Shown: piece after piece, positions 1-13,960 of the stretch
Layout of the letters: the number at the start of each line of letters is the position of its first letter
Position numbering within the stretch: position 1 is the stretch's first letter
Assembly: GCF_020740795.1 (NCBI RefSeq)
Contig: NC_067294.1
Coordinates: 4,402,001-4,466,000 of the forward strand
Length of the DNA: 64,000 nt
From: Apus apus
Taxonomy: Eukaryota; Chordata; Aves; Apodiformes; Apodidae
Direction: 5' to 3'
The notes under the pieces: model-generated
What the model saw: the letters and a program-made list of their open reading frames with translations, nothing else
Told to the model about the DNA's origin: nothing
Database searches by the model: none
Position numbers and translations under genes: made by a program

Positions 1-522
1 TTTCAAACGCTTCCAGCATTCCTTGCAGGGGGCAGACATGCAGTCCCAGGCTGCCATTTTAGTCTTGTCTGCTCACTTTGTGTTATTGCTGCTTATTTCT
101 GAAAGGCTGAAGAGAACCCGGGGGTCCTGGTGCTTTAGCTACTTTTTCTAAGACAGCAAAGGTAGAAGGGAGGCAACAGCTAATGAGCAGCTGCATGATT
201 ACGCCCCCCAAATACAGCTGTGGAAAGTGCCCACCTCTCAGATCCCTGCTAAAAATGACAACAGGGCAATATGGTAGCCAATGTCCCCACCCATTTCCCG
301 CTATGTCAGGGCACAGCTCAAGTTTTCTGGTAGCATTCTGTCATTGTCCCACTTAGGTGGTGGGCAGGCACAGCTCAAACACCCAGCCCAGGTTCAGACA
401 AGGCAGGGGGGAGCTGGCACAGCCTCGCGTGCCCCCTCCGAGCCCACAGGCACAGGCAGAACAGCCTCAACATGAGCAGGGGTCGTGCAGGGCCCTGGCT
501 GCAGGCCCAGCGTGTGACACGG

Positions 523-597
523 CACTGCCACCCTCGTGTCACGACAGGTGACAACGCACTGCCACCCTCGTGTCACGACAGGTGACAACGCACTGCC
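523..597. repeat. 34-bp tandem repeat, about 2.2 copies
   Basis: A 34-bp unit that begins CACTGCCACCCTCG occupies 523-556 and is repeated exactly at 557-590, followed by a seven-base partial third copy. Each unit contains an imperfect inverted repeat (TCGTGTCACGA, then CAGGTGACAACG). Identity between the two full copies means the duplication is recent. No coding role is visible. Confidence 0.85.
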
Positions 598-3478
598 TTG
601 CACAGCAGCAAGGCCACAGCATGGGGCTGCACGCAAGAAGGACCCATTCCCCAGCTGCTGCACAGCTCCAGGAGCTTGGCAGATGTGTCCATCAGCATCT
701 GGCTGCTAGGCTGAAGAGCCAGAGGGCCATGGCATCCCTCTCTCCTCAGTAAATCCCTGTCCAGGGCCACATCCTCCCTTGTTTTCAGGGACAGCACAGT
801 CATTATTACCAGTATAAGTTGCAGAAGAAGTGGAGACATATTTCCTTCATGGGTCCCTGATGTCAGTCCTGATCTAGTATGACCTGAGAATCAACATTCT
901 CTGAACACTTTACTTTTCAACTAAGTCGAGTTGCAGCAACAGCCCTGCATCAGAAATTGAAGCAAATGAAAGAAAAAAAGACCTATCCCACTATGATCAT
1001 TCTTGTACAAGACTTAGTACAAACTGAGCTAAAATATTCCCAAACTTAAATCAATTTTGCAGTGCCATCCAACCTTTTGAAGGTTGCCTGCTGTGCCATT
1101 CTTTACCTTCACACTGGGTCATTATCTTGCTGAGAGAAAATGGAAATCTGATGCACAGCAAAGCAAGATCCTGCTCCAATACCTGTATTTTTATATGCCA
1201 ACAGTTTTTCCTTGGAAGGAAGATTATCCATGTGTCAGCAAAGTATTTGCTTTTGATTTTAATTGTCCATCTACAAACAAATTATTTTATATACTCTTCT
1301 GGACCTGAAAGTCCTCAGTTTTTGTCTTAAATGGATCCTCTTGATATCTTGAAAAAATATTGACAAATGCAAGTTCTTTAAACACCTAAGAAGAATTAGC
1401 AAACTGTAACATTCTCCAGCTGGTTGCTGTGCAAAATGCTTTCCTTTCCTGAGTATTTATTCCAGAAACAGAGACATGTCCCCAAACTGAGTCTTTGTCT
1501 TTTCCAGAGTCAAAAAAATTTCTCACAAACATTGTCCTGCAGGATGCCGAGCACAAAATCCTTGGCCATGTTGGACACATAATTCTCCATGGACACTCTT
1601 GAATCAGGGAGTATCCAGTTGTTCTGACTCCTGGTGTTCAAAAGGGCACCTAAGAATCAAAGTCCATTTTTAAAGCTTTGCCTTGTGTTAACAAATGCAG
1701 CTTCACAACATGCAAACAGGTGAAAATCTTTTTCATGGAGACACAAACCCCAGCACAGAGAAAGCCATTCATCTTTTCCAAGACTGTCTGCCATTACTAG
1801 ACACATATATAAGGATTTTTTAAAACTGAATTCAATATCAAAGGCACATGTTCTATGTAGATGTCAGACATTTTTATTCACTTTTCTACCAGAGTTTTGT
1901 GATTAAAATAAACATTTACAACATAAGATTTTTTCCTGCCTTTGAATATGTTTTGAATCTTCCTCATGGGTTTGGAAGATCTATCTTTAAAGTAGAGATC
2001 TAAGAATATAGGGCAAATAAGGCTTTTAAGGCACGTTCACATTTTAATTGCATGGTTGCAGACTTAACAGGAGAGAATTCTTCCCTTCTTTAAATTCAAG
2101 ACATTGAAAGGTTAATTCAATCTTCTCAGTTCCATTTCCTTCCTTCTGTTCCCCTTCCCACACTTCCCTTCCCCCATCTGTAGAGAGCTTATTTGAATTT
2201 TATGCAAGCTAGTGTTCATCCAAAGGGAAAAAAAAAAAAACACTCAATGTATGTATCAGACAAGAAAAAACTCCAATATTGCACTTTCATTTTTCACTTC
2301 CCATTTGCTTTTCTCTGCATTCACCAGTCTGGGCTGTGGACAGACATGAAAACTCATGCCTAAATCTAGTTGCCACTGAAAACTTGAATTCAAGCTTTAA
2401 TGTCCCCATCCCTTCTGAATTCCTGTTCTCTGCACTCACAAGGATCTGTACTTGAGCTGCTGTGGTGCTTTTACCTGGGGTAAAAGCTACAGCTGAACTT
2501 AGCACCTTGTCTCTGCTGCCAACACAATCACTCTGTGCTGCTCCCATGTTATTTCATGGTGTGGTCACTCACACTCAAATTATATGAACCCAAGTCAGTT
2601 GGAGTGTGCAGAGCTCAGGTTAACCCTGTTGTGAAGACAGACTTAGTAAGACTGCAACTGATTTCTACACTTTATATATATTTACAAGAAAAAAGCCATA
2701 AGTGTCATGGAAAACATTTTAGTTCCTCAGGTTCTGAAAGGAAAGCTGTCCACTTTGGATGAGGTGAGAGGAAAATAGTCTCACCTTTTTCTTTTTTTTA
2801 TATTCCTTTACATTTTAGAGAAGAAAAACAGCATTTAACATGAGATACTTGCAGCTTGCATTTCAACAGGCAGAAGTTATCAGATGTGGAACTTACTGAA
2901 TACCACTATTTTTCAGAATTATTACCATGTACACAGAAAAACCTGTGTATTTTGCTTACTCTATATAACAAGCTTATAAAATTGGATATTTTTTTTTTAA
3001 AGGATGATGTATGAATCCCTTCAAGTAAAATGCAAGGTTTTTATTCTGGAAATTGCTCACAGAAATCAGCTAGAAAAGATACTTGGCTGCCTAGTTTGTT
3101 CCTCTGCTTCAGCAGCCTCATTTCCTTAAGTACCTGAAGAACTTCAGGGTTTATCTTCTTTTCCCCAAAACATAAATCCTGCCTAAGCTGCCAGGAGGCT
3201 CCAGGCTACTGAAAGTTGAATGATTTGGCAACACAAAGAGAAGTGCTGGTTAGGCATCCATCAAAACTACATCCACAGCCCTGTGTCCCAGGGGCCAAGG
3301 ATGCCACACCTCTGCATCCAGCCCAACACAACACGGACTGTAACGACACACCCACCTATTGTCTCTTTTCCTCTGGACAAAAGGAAAGTCTGAAGAAAAA
3401 AACTGAGTACCAAGTTAGATATTACAAGACTGGAAGGCATGCTGAGCTCTGACATGTGCTTTTACGCTAGACCAGTGT

Positions 3479-3592
3479 TAGAATCACAGAATATCTTTGG
3501 TTGGAAGGAACATCTAAAGGTCATCTAGGCCAACCCCCCTACAATAAGCAGGGACATCTCCAAGTAGAACAGATTGCTCAGTGCCCCATTCA
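3479..3592 (-). mobile_element. CR1 LINE, truncated 3'-end fragment
   Basis: The + strand begins with an AATCACAGAAT-like stretch, then TTGGTTGGAAGGAACATC, TCATCTAGGCCAACCCCCCT and a GCAGGGACATCTCC-like stretch. This is the familiar reverse complement of the CR1 3' terminus, so the element reads on the - strand with its 3' end near 3479. Only about 115 bp remain, with no reverse transcriptase part. Differences from the consensus I remember suggest an old copy. Confidence 0.8.
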
Positions 3593-6500
3593 TCACAAAC
3601 TGTCATGTGCTTTATAGCACATTAACCAATGTGACTAATACATCACATGCTTCTTTCCCCACCCTAGCTTTGGGAGAAGCACGTGCATGGACATTCTGTA
3701 TTATTTTTTTCCTTTAATAATGCATGCACATGTCACTGCATTTTGCTAGAAAGGACCAGGCTGAAGCCAAGTACTTCATGCTGGAAGACACACTTCTGGG
3801 TCAGTTCCCCAGAAGTTCTGTTGCAAAAATCTCCATCTGGTTCAACTTTTTAACATTCACCCCCATACTGAGTTTTGTAAGACCAAAGAGGGAGAGAGGA
3901 AATTTCCACTCCCAGTAGCTTATGTTTTCTCTTTTTGCTCTTTGCTGCAGTGGAATCCTAGTAGTGACTGTCTAAACTCCAGAGCTATTTAGAAAACATG
4001 GGGCTGGAAAAAACAGCCCAAGCAGAAGGACTGTGCACAAGGAGGCTCTCCTTTCTCCTCATCCTCTGTATCACCCACCCTTAAGGCTTGATTGTCTTGC
4101 TAAGGAAAATGAAACATCTCAGGTAGTGATTAAACATGGAGTAGGAGACAAGTATGGAGCAGCTATACACCAGCAGTGCTGCATTAGGGCAGCCACCCTG
4201 CCAAAGAGAGAGCACTGCCTTCCTTACACCCCCAGGATTCATTGTCTCAGCCTGGGAACCTGTCTCCATTCCCAAACATGGATTTATTTAACTTTTTTTT
4301 GGCAGCAAGAGGGAACAAAAGGCACAAAGAGAACTAAGAAAACCCTTTCAGTGAAGCTGTAGTCTTTTTTATTTTTCTTCTTTTCCCCAAGGATGGGAAG
4401 CCATCTAGGGATAGTTTGTAACACACCCAATCCTGCTGCCTTTCTGGAAGGTGCTCAGTCATTATAGGGACCTAAAGGAATTAGAGTACTTGTAGATTCC
4501 AGCCCAGCTTTTGACCTTGAAAAATTAATCCCCTACCTGTAGCAGCAAAAACACCACAACATTTTGAAAATGAAATCACTGTTGTATGTGAGTGGGTGTG
4601 TTATTTCAAGACAGCACTAATGTGATTATAAAGTCAGTTGTGTGAGCTTATTGGCTCAGCTAGAGACACTGATCTGCTCGAGCGTCTGTTCCTCTAAGCA
4701 GCTGCTCGCCTTAGGGTGCTGTGTCCCTCCTCAGCTCCATGTAGAAGGAGATGGGATATGGATTCCCACTGTTGCACCAAAAAGAAAGAAACCCTTTCTT
4801 GCAGTCACACTCCTGGTTTCCACGAAACTTGGCATTTCCAGAGCACCTCTGGTGCCAAAGATGAGCACAGAATCCCTCCAGTCCATGAAGTCTATGATGT
4901 TAAACAATATATCTATGTGTGTGAGCAGCCCCACACAGGCTGGGCTCACTGCTTCCAAGTGACAGCAGCCAAGGGAAAAAGCCAAGTGGCAGCAGGCTCC
5001 CAGCCTCAGACTCCCCTCTGAATTTTCCTTTGCACTTGATCTCCCTTTAAACATTTCCTCTCACCTATTACTGCATCCTGGTAGCAAGTATTTGTTTTCC
5101 TCTGTTTCTCTGTGGGTGTCTGACAGACACTCAGTGGCTTGTGCTGCCAGGCATGGTTTAATGCTGCCAGTGGTGAGTGACTCACTGGTATCAGAGGTGT
5201 CAGTCCTGGCAGGTTTGATGCAGCCCTTCATCCTTTGGCAGCAGATTGAAATAAAATGCAATTTCTGTTATGTCTGAGGTAGCTTTCCAGACACGGCCAC
5301 ACCAGTATGGCTTTATGTGCATAGATCTGTAAAGATCCTATAGGTTGCTTGCTCTGCTGGCTTTTCTCATTTCTATGTGCTGGATCATGCAGCTGCCTCT
5401 GTGTACCTCAAACACCATTGAAGTTCATTGCTGCCATGGTTGTTCCAAGGCCAAGTGACTGCCTGCTCCCCTTACTGAAGGTGCTGACTCTGAAATCTTG
5501 CCATTAAAAACCTGCCCAATAACTGCTTTGCTGCTCATCTAGCAAGGACATCTCAGTTCCCAGTGGAAGTAAAAGACATCTGAGTAAAATATCACCTGTC
5601 CATCTTTCCCTCCCGGCCCCAATGCAGTGTGCAATGCCCTCAGGCCAAGCTCTGAACTTGCCATGTGAAAAGTAGCTACAGCTGCCTGTGGGGTGCAAAG
5701 TATGTAAACACGAGGCTTGAATCCAACAGGAGCTGTGCTTGACCACAGTGCTGTGCTTAGAAGCTATAGAAACTTGTCAGACACTTTATGCAATGGTCAA
5801 GATGTTTGTTATGGAGATGAGTATCTGCTGATTTCAGCTGAGTCAGAACATGTAATTTCTCATCATTATGTTACATGGACTACATTGCACCTTCCCCAGA
5901 AACCCAACGTCAATTAAAAACCTGGTTATCTTCAGCCTAAAAACCCAAATAATATATACCAACCTGTTTTTAATACTAGGTCTGCCAATAAATCAGACAA
6001 TTAAAGTGGTGGTGGTGAAAAGCAAACATGTCCACACTGTCTTAGCATGTTTAGAAAAGCCTGGGCTCTGCTGTGGATGGTAAAGGCCAAGCCTGGGACA
6101 GTTCACAGAAAGCCAGAAGGAAGATTCTTCTGCTTCACTGTCCTGAACACCTTGTTTACTCTCTATATCTGCAAGAGTTTGTGCCAGTCTAAAACTTCAC
6201 AAAAGTTTTCCCTTTTTAATCTCTCTTCATTATAAGGATTCTAATTTGTTACTGGTAAAAATGGACATATATTTAAAATACAAACCCATGAACTGCCTAA
6301 ATCCATAAACCATTCAGATTGTGCTTTAGTCTTTTCTGATCTTTTAAATCTGGTGTCCAGGCTAACAAGAAGAGATTAATGCTCTCTCTTTAAACAAGCA
6401 CTAAGACTGTTCCGTGTCAAATCTCAGCTACAACTTGCACCAAATATTCACCCAGCAGCCACCGTCCTGCTTATTCCTAGGGGTTTTTGGTCAAGAACAC

Positions 6501-8159
6501 ACCTTTCTATTTTTGACAGTTGGTTGGACTAAGGGGCTGGAAGCAGGGGAACACAGTCCTGATGGTAACTATGACTGGTACACATACAAATTGATTTTGC
6601 ACAGACTGTGCAGGTGCAAGGTAGCCCCACCAGCCTGCACCAGTCAGCTGAGCTTTTAGTATAACAAAAGTCTAGCTGCATTAGGGCTAGGACCATTTTA
6701 GGTCCCAAAGCAGCACAGCCAGGTTTGCTCACCCAGATCATCTCCTTGGAGCTCCAGCTGAGCAACATTGCAGAGGTTTTTCCACCACTCTCTTTTACCT
6801 CACATACCACAGATGCAGCTACATAACCAGTTGCAGCAACCCTTGCACTCTCTGAAGGTACAGAAAATGGGATGGATAAAGGAAGAAATCACTGGGTGGA
6901 AAAGAACCACTATTTATGAATGCTGATGAGAAAAAAATAACCATTTCTTTTTCTGTATTTGTGTTATTTCAATTTAAACACACTTTGGAAGAAAAAGCCT
7001 TGGAAACACATCCATTTTCTCCATGCACACACATCAGACCCAAATCCACTCTACCTGAGCCTGTTGTGCCAGCAGAAAGATCCCCAGCACCTTGCAGTGT
7101 GACATCCCTGTCTCCCTGAGCTCGTTGCCCAGACTCCCTTTACAGCCAGCAGAGAAAACAGGGTATTCCCAGCACACAATTTTATCCCAACTTAGTTGCC
7201 TCCCTACTGACTATCATGGAGTCTAGACAAGTAATTCTGATGCAGACGGCCGAAGTTACACAAGAGGAAAACCCACACCAGCATCTAGGAGGGCTCCCAC
7301 AGCCCTTCCTTCCCACTGAGAAATGATTCCCCAGGTAGTGTTGGGCTGCAAAGCTGGAGCCATGTCACAGCCACAGGGATGTCCACAGCCCCTGAGAGCA
7401 GCAGCTCTAGGAGGTGGCTACAGGTAATGACCACATCTAATACAAAGTGTCTTGCAAATACAGGCAAGGGCTATTAGCCATTTTAAAGAGGGTTTTGTTT
7501 TGCTTTTTTTCCAAAATTACATCACCTGCAGCACCTCCTCCCTTCACTGCAACTGTAGAGGTTCCCTGCAAGCCAGTCCAGGATGCTCCACAGCATCAGG
7601 GTGGACGGAGCAGGGGTCTGGCTTGCAGAGCCACACACCATCAGGCTCAGGAGGCAACAAGTGGGTCTGTAGGTACCAAAACAGGAGTGATTAAAAGATT
7701 CATTGTACTGCTTTTGAAGACACCAGCAGGGTGCTCCAGCCATGAGTGCATCTCAGGTTTGGCCCTGGATTGTGACAATTGTACCGTGGCTGCACTGAGA
7801 GCCCTCCCGAGCACGAGGGTCTGCCAGCCCAGGCAGGCACGGGACCATCCCCAGACACGTTGCTGAACACCTAAAATCTCCACACAAACTAATCCAGCAG
7901 CTCATAAATGACCTCCAAACCCCACCTGAACTCCAAACACTGGCATAGGAAAAGAAGGGCAGGCAAGAAAACTTCAGCATTACTGTCTCAGTAGACAATG
8001 AGCAAAAACATAAAATCAGGATGTATTTTGGCAGTTTCCCGTGTCAGTTTTCCCATTCCTGCAGCAGCAATCTGTCCTTTCCCTAAACGCTGAGCAATCC
8101 CAGCACTGAACTAATCAATATTAATAGCGATGGGCTCGGGCAGGGGGAGGAGAGGAGGG

Positions 8160-8358
8160 ATTACCCTGACCTTTCTCAACTCGCACTGCCTCAGACGGCC
8201 ACCAAGCAGCTGAGGAGAGAGCAGCCAGACGGTAATGCCATGTGGCTTTTAGTAGCTTTCCATTTTTTATATTTATATATATAAAATTATTTTCCCCCTT
8301 GTGAATTTTTACTCCTGTTGTCTCCGTGCAGATGGCAACGAAATCTGATTGTCTTCAG
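8160..8358 (+). promoter_or_regulatory. Candidate promoter and non-coding first exon(s) of the thymosin gene
   Basis: Beta-thymosin genes usually carry a non-coding first exon upstream of the ATG exon. The best candidates here are a stretch ending at 8231 before a GTAATG donor and a 27-nt piece at 8332-8358 between a TCTCCGTGCAG acceptor and a CAG/GTAGGA donor. A run of TATATATATAAAA lies near 8270-8286. The coding exon has a clear acceptor at 9165, so an upstream exon must exist. Which candidate is used cannot be decided from sequence alone. Confidence 0.3.
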
Positions 8359-9086
8359 GTAGGAGGGAGGAGGGGGAAATTCTCTCAGCCATCCCCGGGC
8401 CAAACCTTGCTTGCTGTGGTGGGCAACTCCAGATCAGGGGGATAACACCCAGGCTGGATTTTTTTTTTTTTTTAATTTCTAGTAAAAGCAGGAATTGGAT
8501 TAGGGAAGTTTTGACAGGTGAAGTGCTGAATGCCAGTGTGCTTTGGTTTTCTCTTAAAATAGGGTATAATCAGCCCCGCTGAGCTTGTGGCTGGGATATT
8601 GAATGTGAGAGCAAACAAAGGGCTGGGTGAACCGGTCCTCTATTGTTAAGCACAAGTGTCCACAGGAGCTGATCCAGATCCAGGGGTATGTACACACCCA
8701 GGACAGGGTGCTCAGAATTAAAGAGAAATCCTATTAATTAAAGCAAAATAGTAATTGAAGCTCTTTGTTCATTTGGGGGGTTTTTGTGGACTTTCTGCTT
8801 CGCAGGGTTCCTCAAAATAGAGGCTTATGTCAGGAGGGTCTGTGGATTATTGACAATTAATGCATTGTCTTCTGTTTGCTGAGATAATCTTGATTCTGTG
8901 TGGAAAGTATGATTTTTTTAGAAATGTAATCTGAAAACCCTGGATAAAATACTATTTATGCCTTTCTCCTTCTGCTCTGAAAGAGCCAAGCTTTGGGGAG
9001 AGGCTCCAGATTGAAGTGTTAGATTTGTGGAGGTTTTCTGAATAAACATTTTTGTGGTATTTTCCTATTATTTTTTTTTCTTTTGA

Positions 9087-10300
<1,214 letters not shown>

Positions 10301-10586
10301 GCATAAAATTGAAGATGTGACTGCTGCTTCTTCAGTGGGGTTTTGGCTTCCAAGTAGAGTTGTTTTGTTCCCCACACCATGTTTGTTGCCTACTGATTTT
10401 AGCAAATATTCGCCCATTTCACATTCCCTGGGGAATAAGTTTGTTTTTTGTTTGTGTTATATAGATATAAATAAGATAATTATTTGTGTTTGCATTCTTA
10501 AAACTGTAACTTCAAGTTCTGTGGCAACCCTGTTACTTGCCAAAAAAAAGCACGATTTGTATGAAAATCGTTTTCCTAAACCTCAC

Positions 10587-10592
10587 AATAAA
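10587..10592 (+). terminator. Poly(A) signal of the thymosin gene
   Basis: A canonical AATAAA lies 287 bases after the stop codon and is followed by a T-rich and then TGTGTTTG-containing stretch typical of a downstream element. The implied 3' UTR of about 310 nt is normal for beta-thymosin mRNAs. Confidence 0.7.
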
Positions 10593-13500
10593 CAGGTTTA
10601 TTCTGCTCAGCTGTGTTTGAGCCTTGCAAAAACAGGGCTTACAGCACATGTTCTTACTGGCATCCTTCTCACTTTGTTTGCATTGCCACAGCATCTAGGG
10701 AGCATGGCCAGACACCCATAGGTGCCCTGGCTGGTCCAGAGCCCTTCTCCATCAGCACATACACCTGATCCTGCAGACTCCAAGCCCCAGATGCCTTCAC
10801 AGCAGTCTGGAGACTTCATTCCCTTTCTCTGCCATGCTCAAAGGGGTGTTTCAAGGGAACTCTGAGAAATAAATATACATGCTGGTAGCTCCTGAGGTTT
10901 TAAATCCCCAGCTCAGCAGCAGGACCATGTGGGAAGCCACCAGCCTGCTTCAGTCCCATCCAACAGTAGGCTAGAGGTCTCAGAGAGAAGTACCCACTGA
11001 AAAAATCATGGTTGAGCTGAGGAAAGACTCAAATTACCATCCCAGATGGGAGAAGGGCAACAGTACCCTCTCTGCAGGTTCTTTTTTTTTGCTCCCTTTA
11101 GCCTGCTGAAATCTGAACAACCTTGGGACAACCACAGCACACAGAACCTTTGGCCCACCTGATATCAAGCAATATGTGGGATGGTGTCAAGGGGAGGAGG
11201 AAAGAAATTTATGATTGCACTGATTTTCTTGGGTGAGAGACTCTCAGCAGCACAAGGGTGTAGGGCAGAAACCTTCAAAGCAAGCAAGGTCTCCCTAAAT
11301 TACTGGTGGTGCAATGACATCCTCACTGGTCTGAGGCGGGCTTGGCAAAAATAGACTCTTGTACCAGCTCAGGGGACTCTAAATGACATGGTATCATATT
11401 ATCTCTGGAATTAATTTGCAATTATATTAGAAAAACAAGTGCTTCTTCTGGGAAGACAAACTGCTGTCCCTGAAGCTTTAGTTTGATCCTATGTGTGCTG
11501 AAAAATAGGAATAAACCTGTGCATTTTGACAGGGTTACTCTGGGCTTACACCTGCTTATGGTGAGGCAGAAACCAGCCTCCAGGCTTCAGAAAACAGACA
11601 CGAGTGGTTGGGGTGTTGTTCAGAAAGCTTGTTTCCTCAAGGGTTGCTTCACGCTTGACATTTAACATGGTCAGAACAGCAATTAAACAGTAGCAGCACA
11701 GCCACAAGATGGGTGACTTTCAGTGGCAACAAAAAGTAAACAGAGGTGGGCAAGAGAGCAAGGGAAAGCACATGCCATGCAAGACCAGGAATGTCAGTTA
11801 GAGCTTCATTATGTCCCTGGCACTCCAAGGACTGAGGCTGCCATTTCAATCACTACTCATCAGAACAGCCTTGCTGCTGTTCTCTCTTCATGACCAAGTG
11901 TTTTTGCACAGTCTCCTTTGAGGACCTCATTCCTTTCGGCACCTGACTCTAAGGGTGGTTTTTAGGGTCTGCTAGATTAATACTAAAAAAAAGTAACTAA
12001 AAAAATGAATTAAAAATTTTAATTCAAAAAATTAAAAGCTAAAGAATGTGAAAGGTTGAGCAACAAGGAACACAGTGCTATTTTCTTTGTGACTCATGCC
12101 CTCCCCTCACCCCTACACGCTTACGGGTCAAAAAGCCTTTGATATTATTTAAATATCAGCTTTGGTGGAGGCTCCTTCATGGAGAAAGCACCCAGAGATA
12201 GCACTTGGAGCAATATCAAATGCTAGAAACTCACACGGTTAATACTGTTCTCCCAGATTACCTGTTACTTTTCCACAGGCTGAGTTTTCAGCACCAGCTT
12301 GTACTCAGCAGGTGAAGCCACAGACTAGATTTTCTCCTTGTTTCTGCCAGGAGACAGTGCTTCTTTCCACATGACCATCTCCTCCTTCCCTGCCAATTCA
12401 GAGCATCTGCCAGCTCGCTCAGCACAACACGCTGTAAATCACCAAAAACCTCTCTGGCATGACTGAACCAGCAGCTGGTGCCTGTGCCCCCAGGTTCTCC
12501 CAGAAGCTCAAGCTCTGGGCTGTGTCCTCAAGCCTGCACTTTGTGGGCAGAAGGGAAGGAAGCTCTGGCCAAAGCAAGAAAACAATAGAGATGTTCTCCT
12601 CTCATGTTTGCACAGGCACGAAGTGTCAGCAGCATTGCTCTGAGGGGCAATGCAAGAGATCAGCTCAGCTCTGCAACTCGATAGGTCTGGAAATACCACA
12701 TTTGTCTAAGCACTTGGCTTGGACTTGGCTCCTGGTGCTGCTGCAGGGCTCCCTCTGCCCCCTCCAGATTTAGCTATTTGCATTTAAAGCTTAACATTAT
12801 AAATCCAAACTCTCAGTGCTTTTACTCACACATCTCACCCCACTGAAAAGATGACACAGACATGAAAAACTTCAGCCAAGTTCCTCAGCCCTGGGTCCGA
12901 CCACAAAAGCTGTGGAGCCAGAGCAGAACACACAGGTGCACACCAGGAAAAAACTCCTTGAGGTTAAAGGCCAAATCTTCCCATCTTCCACCCCAGGTGG
13001 AACACAGCTTTATGGAAAGGTTTGAAGACTGTTTCTTTCACCATCAGCAGTTAAGAAAGGCTTAAAGTTAAGGACATGTAGCTACAGTACCTCACTTTGA
13101 GAGGTGTCCCTCTCTGCTGCTGTGTGAAACCACTTCAGCCCAGGAGCTGGATCACAAAACTGAAATTTGTCAAGAGCAGGGACAGGTCTGGCTGCCTGTT
13201 ACCTTAACCAAAGAGTATTACAGCCCTTATCTGAGCGACAAACTGGAGACACAGACCAGGAAACTGCTCATCATTTAAGGCCAAGACAGTGAGTTTTCAT
13301 CATCCCACTCATTATACTAAGGAAATATTTTCTTCTGCCATGGGAAAGGAGCTCTGAGACAAACCAAACACCTTGCCCACACCTAGGAAACACCTTCTGG
13401 GTGTTAACTTTCTCCTGACCTTCACTCCCCAGAAGGGCATCCTCCAGCGCCGAGGCTCACCAGCAGCCATTCCCTCCAGGAACCAGGGTCCTGCTGATGG

Positions 13501-13599
13501 TCCCACCACCCTGGTAGACGGCCAAGCTGCAAACAGCTCTATCAGCAGACTCAACCAGCTTCAGGTGGGAAGCTTAAATAGTTTTGCCAATTAGCAACA

Positions 13600-13960
13600 G
13601 CTCTTTGCTATTTGGATCATTTACATAACGAGTAATTACCTTCAGCTCCTCCAAAGGAAAAACACCTTCCATGCTAATCCAGTGACAGCAAAAAAAATCA
13701 TTATATGTGGATAAACAACAGCTTTCTTGGCATCACCATGAAACCGACATTGTGCCCTGTGTCCCAGGAATAGGGCCAGCCCTCTTGGGATCCTGGCCAA
13801 GTCCACCTGCCCCTGTGAGTCACTTCTAATTGCTCTGCACAGTCCCAGCGGGCCCCAGCTGGGCAGAGGAAATCTGCATTCCTGACATTATTATGCAGAA
13901 GTCATTTGATTTCATAAATCTCATTAGGCAGGTGTTTGATAACAATGAATGCCAGGGAGG
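13600..13960. promoter_or_regulatory. Candidate conserved non-coding block
   Basis: Around 13.6-13.7 kb and 13.88-13.96 kb the sequence is rich in developmental-factor cores: GAGTAATTACC, TTGCCAATTAG, TTATTATGCAGAAGTCATTT, TTTCATAAATCTCATTAGG and a CAGGTG E-box. It is low in CpG and has no open frame of note. The clustering resembles vertebrate enhancers, but function and conservation are inferred only. Confidence 0.2.

Larger units (their letters stand above)
1..8159. other. Intergenic region left of the thymosin gene
   Basis: No exon of a recognisable protein was found on either strand. All open frames here are short (at most about 140 codons), show no family signature and overlap one another in several frames, as expected by chance. 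The recognisable content is a 34-bp tandem repeat near 523-597, a 3'-end CR1 fragment near 3479-3592 and short homopolymer runs such as the A-run near 2228. Composition is moderately AT-rich with few CpGs. Confidence 0.6.
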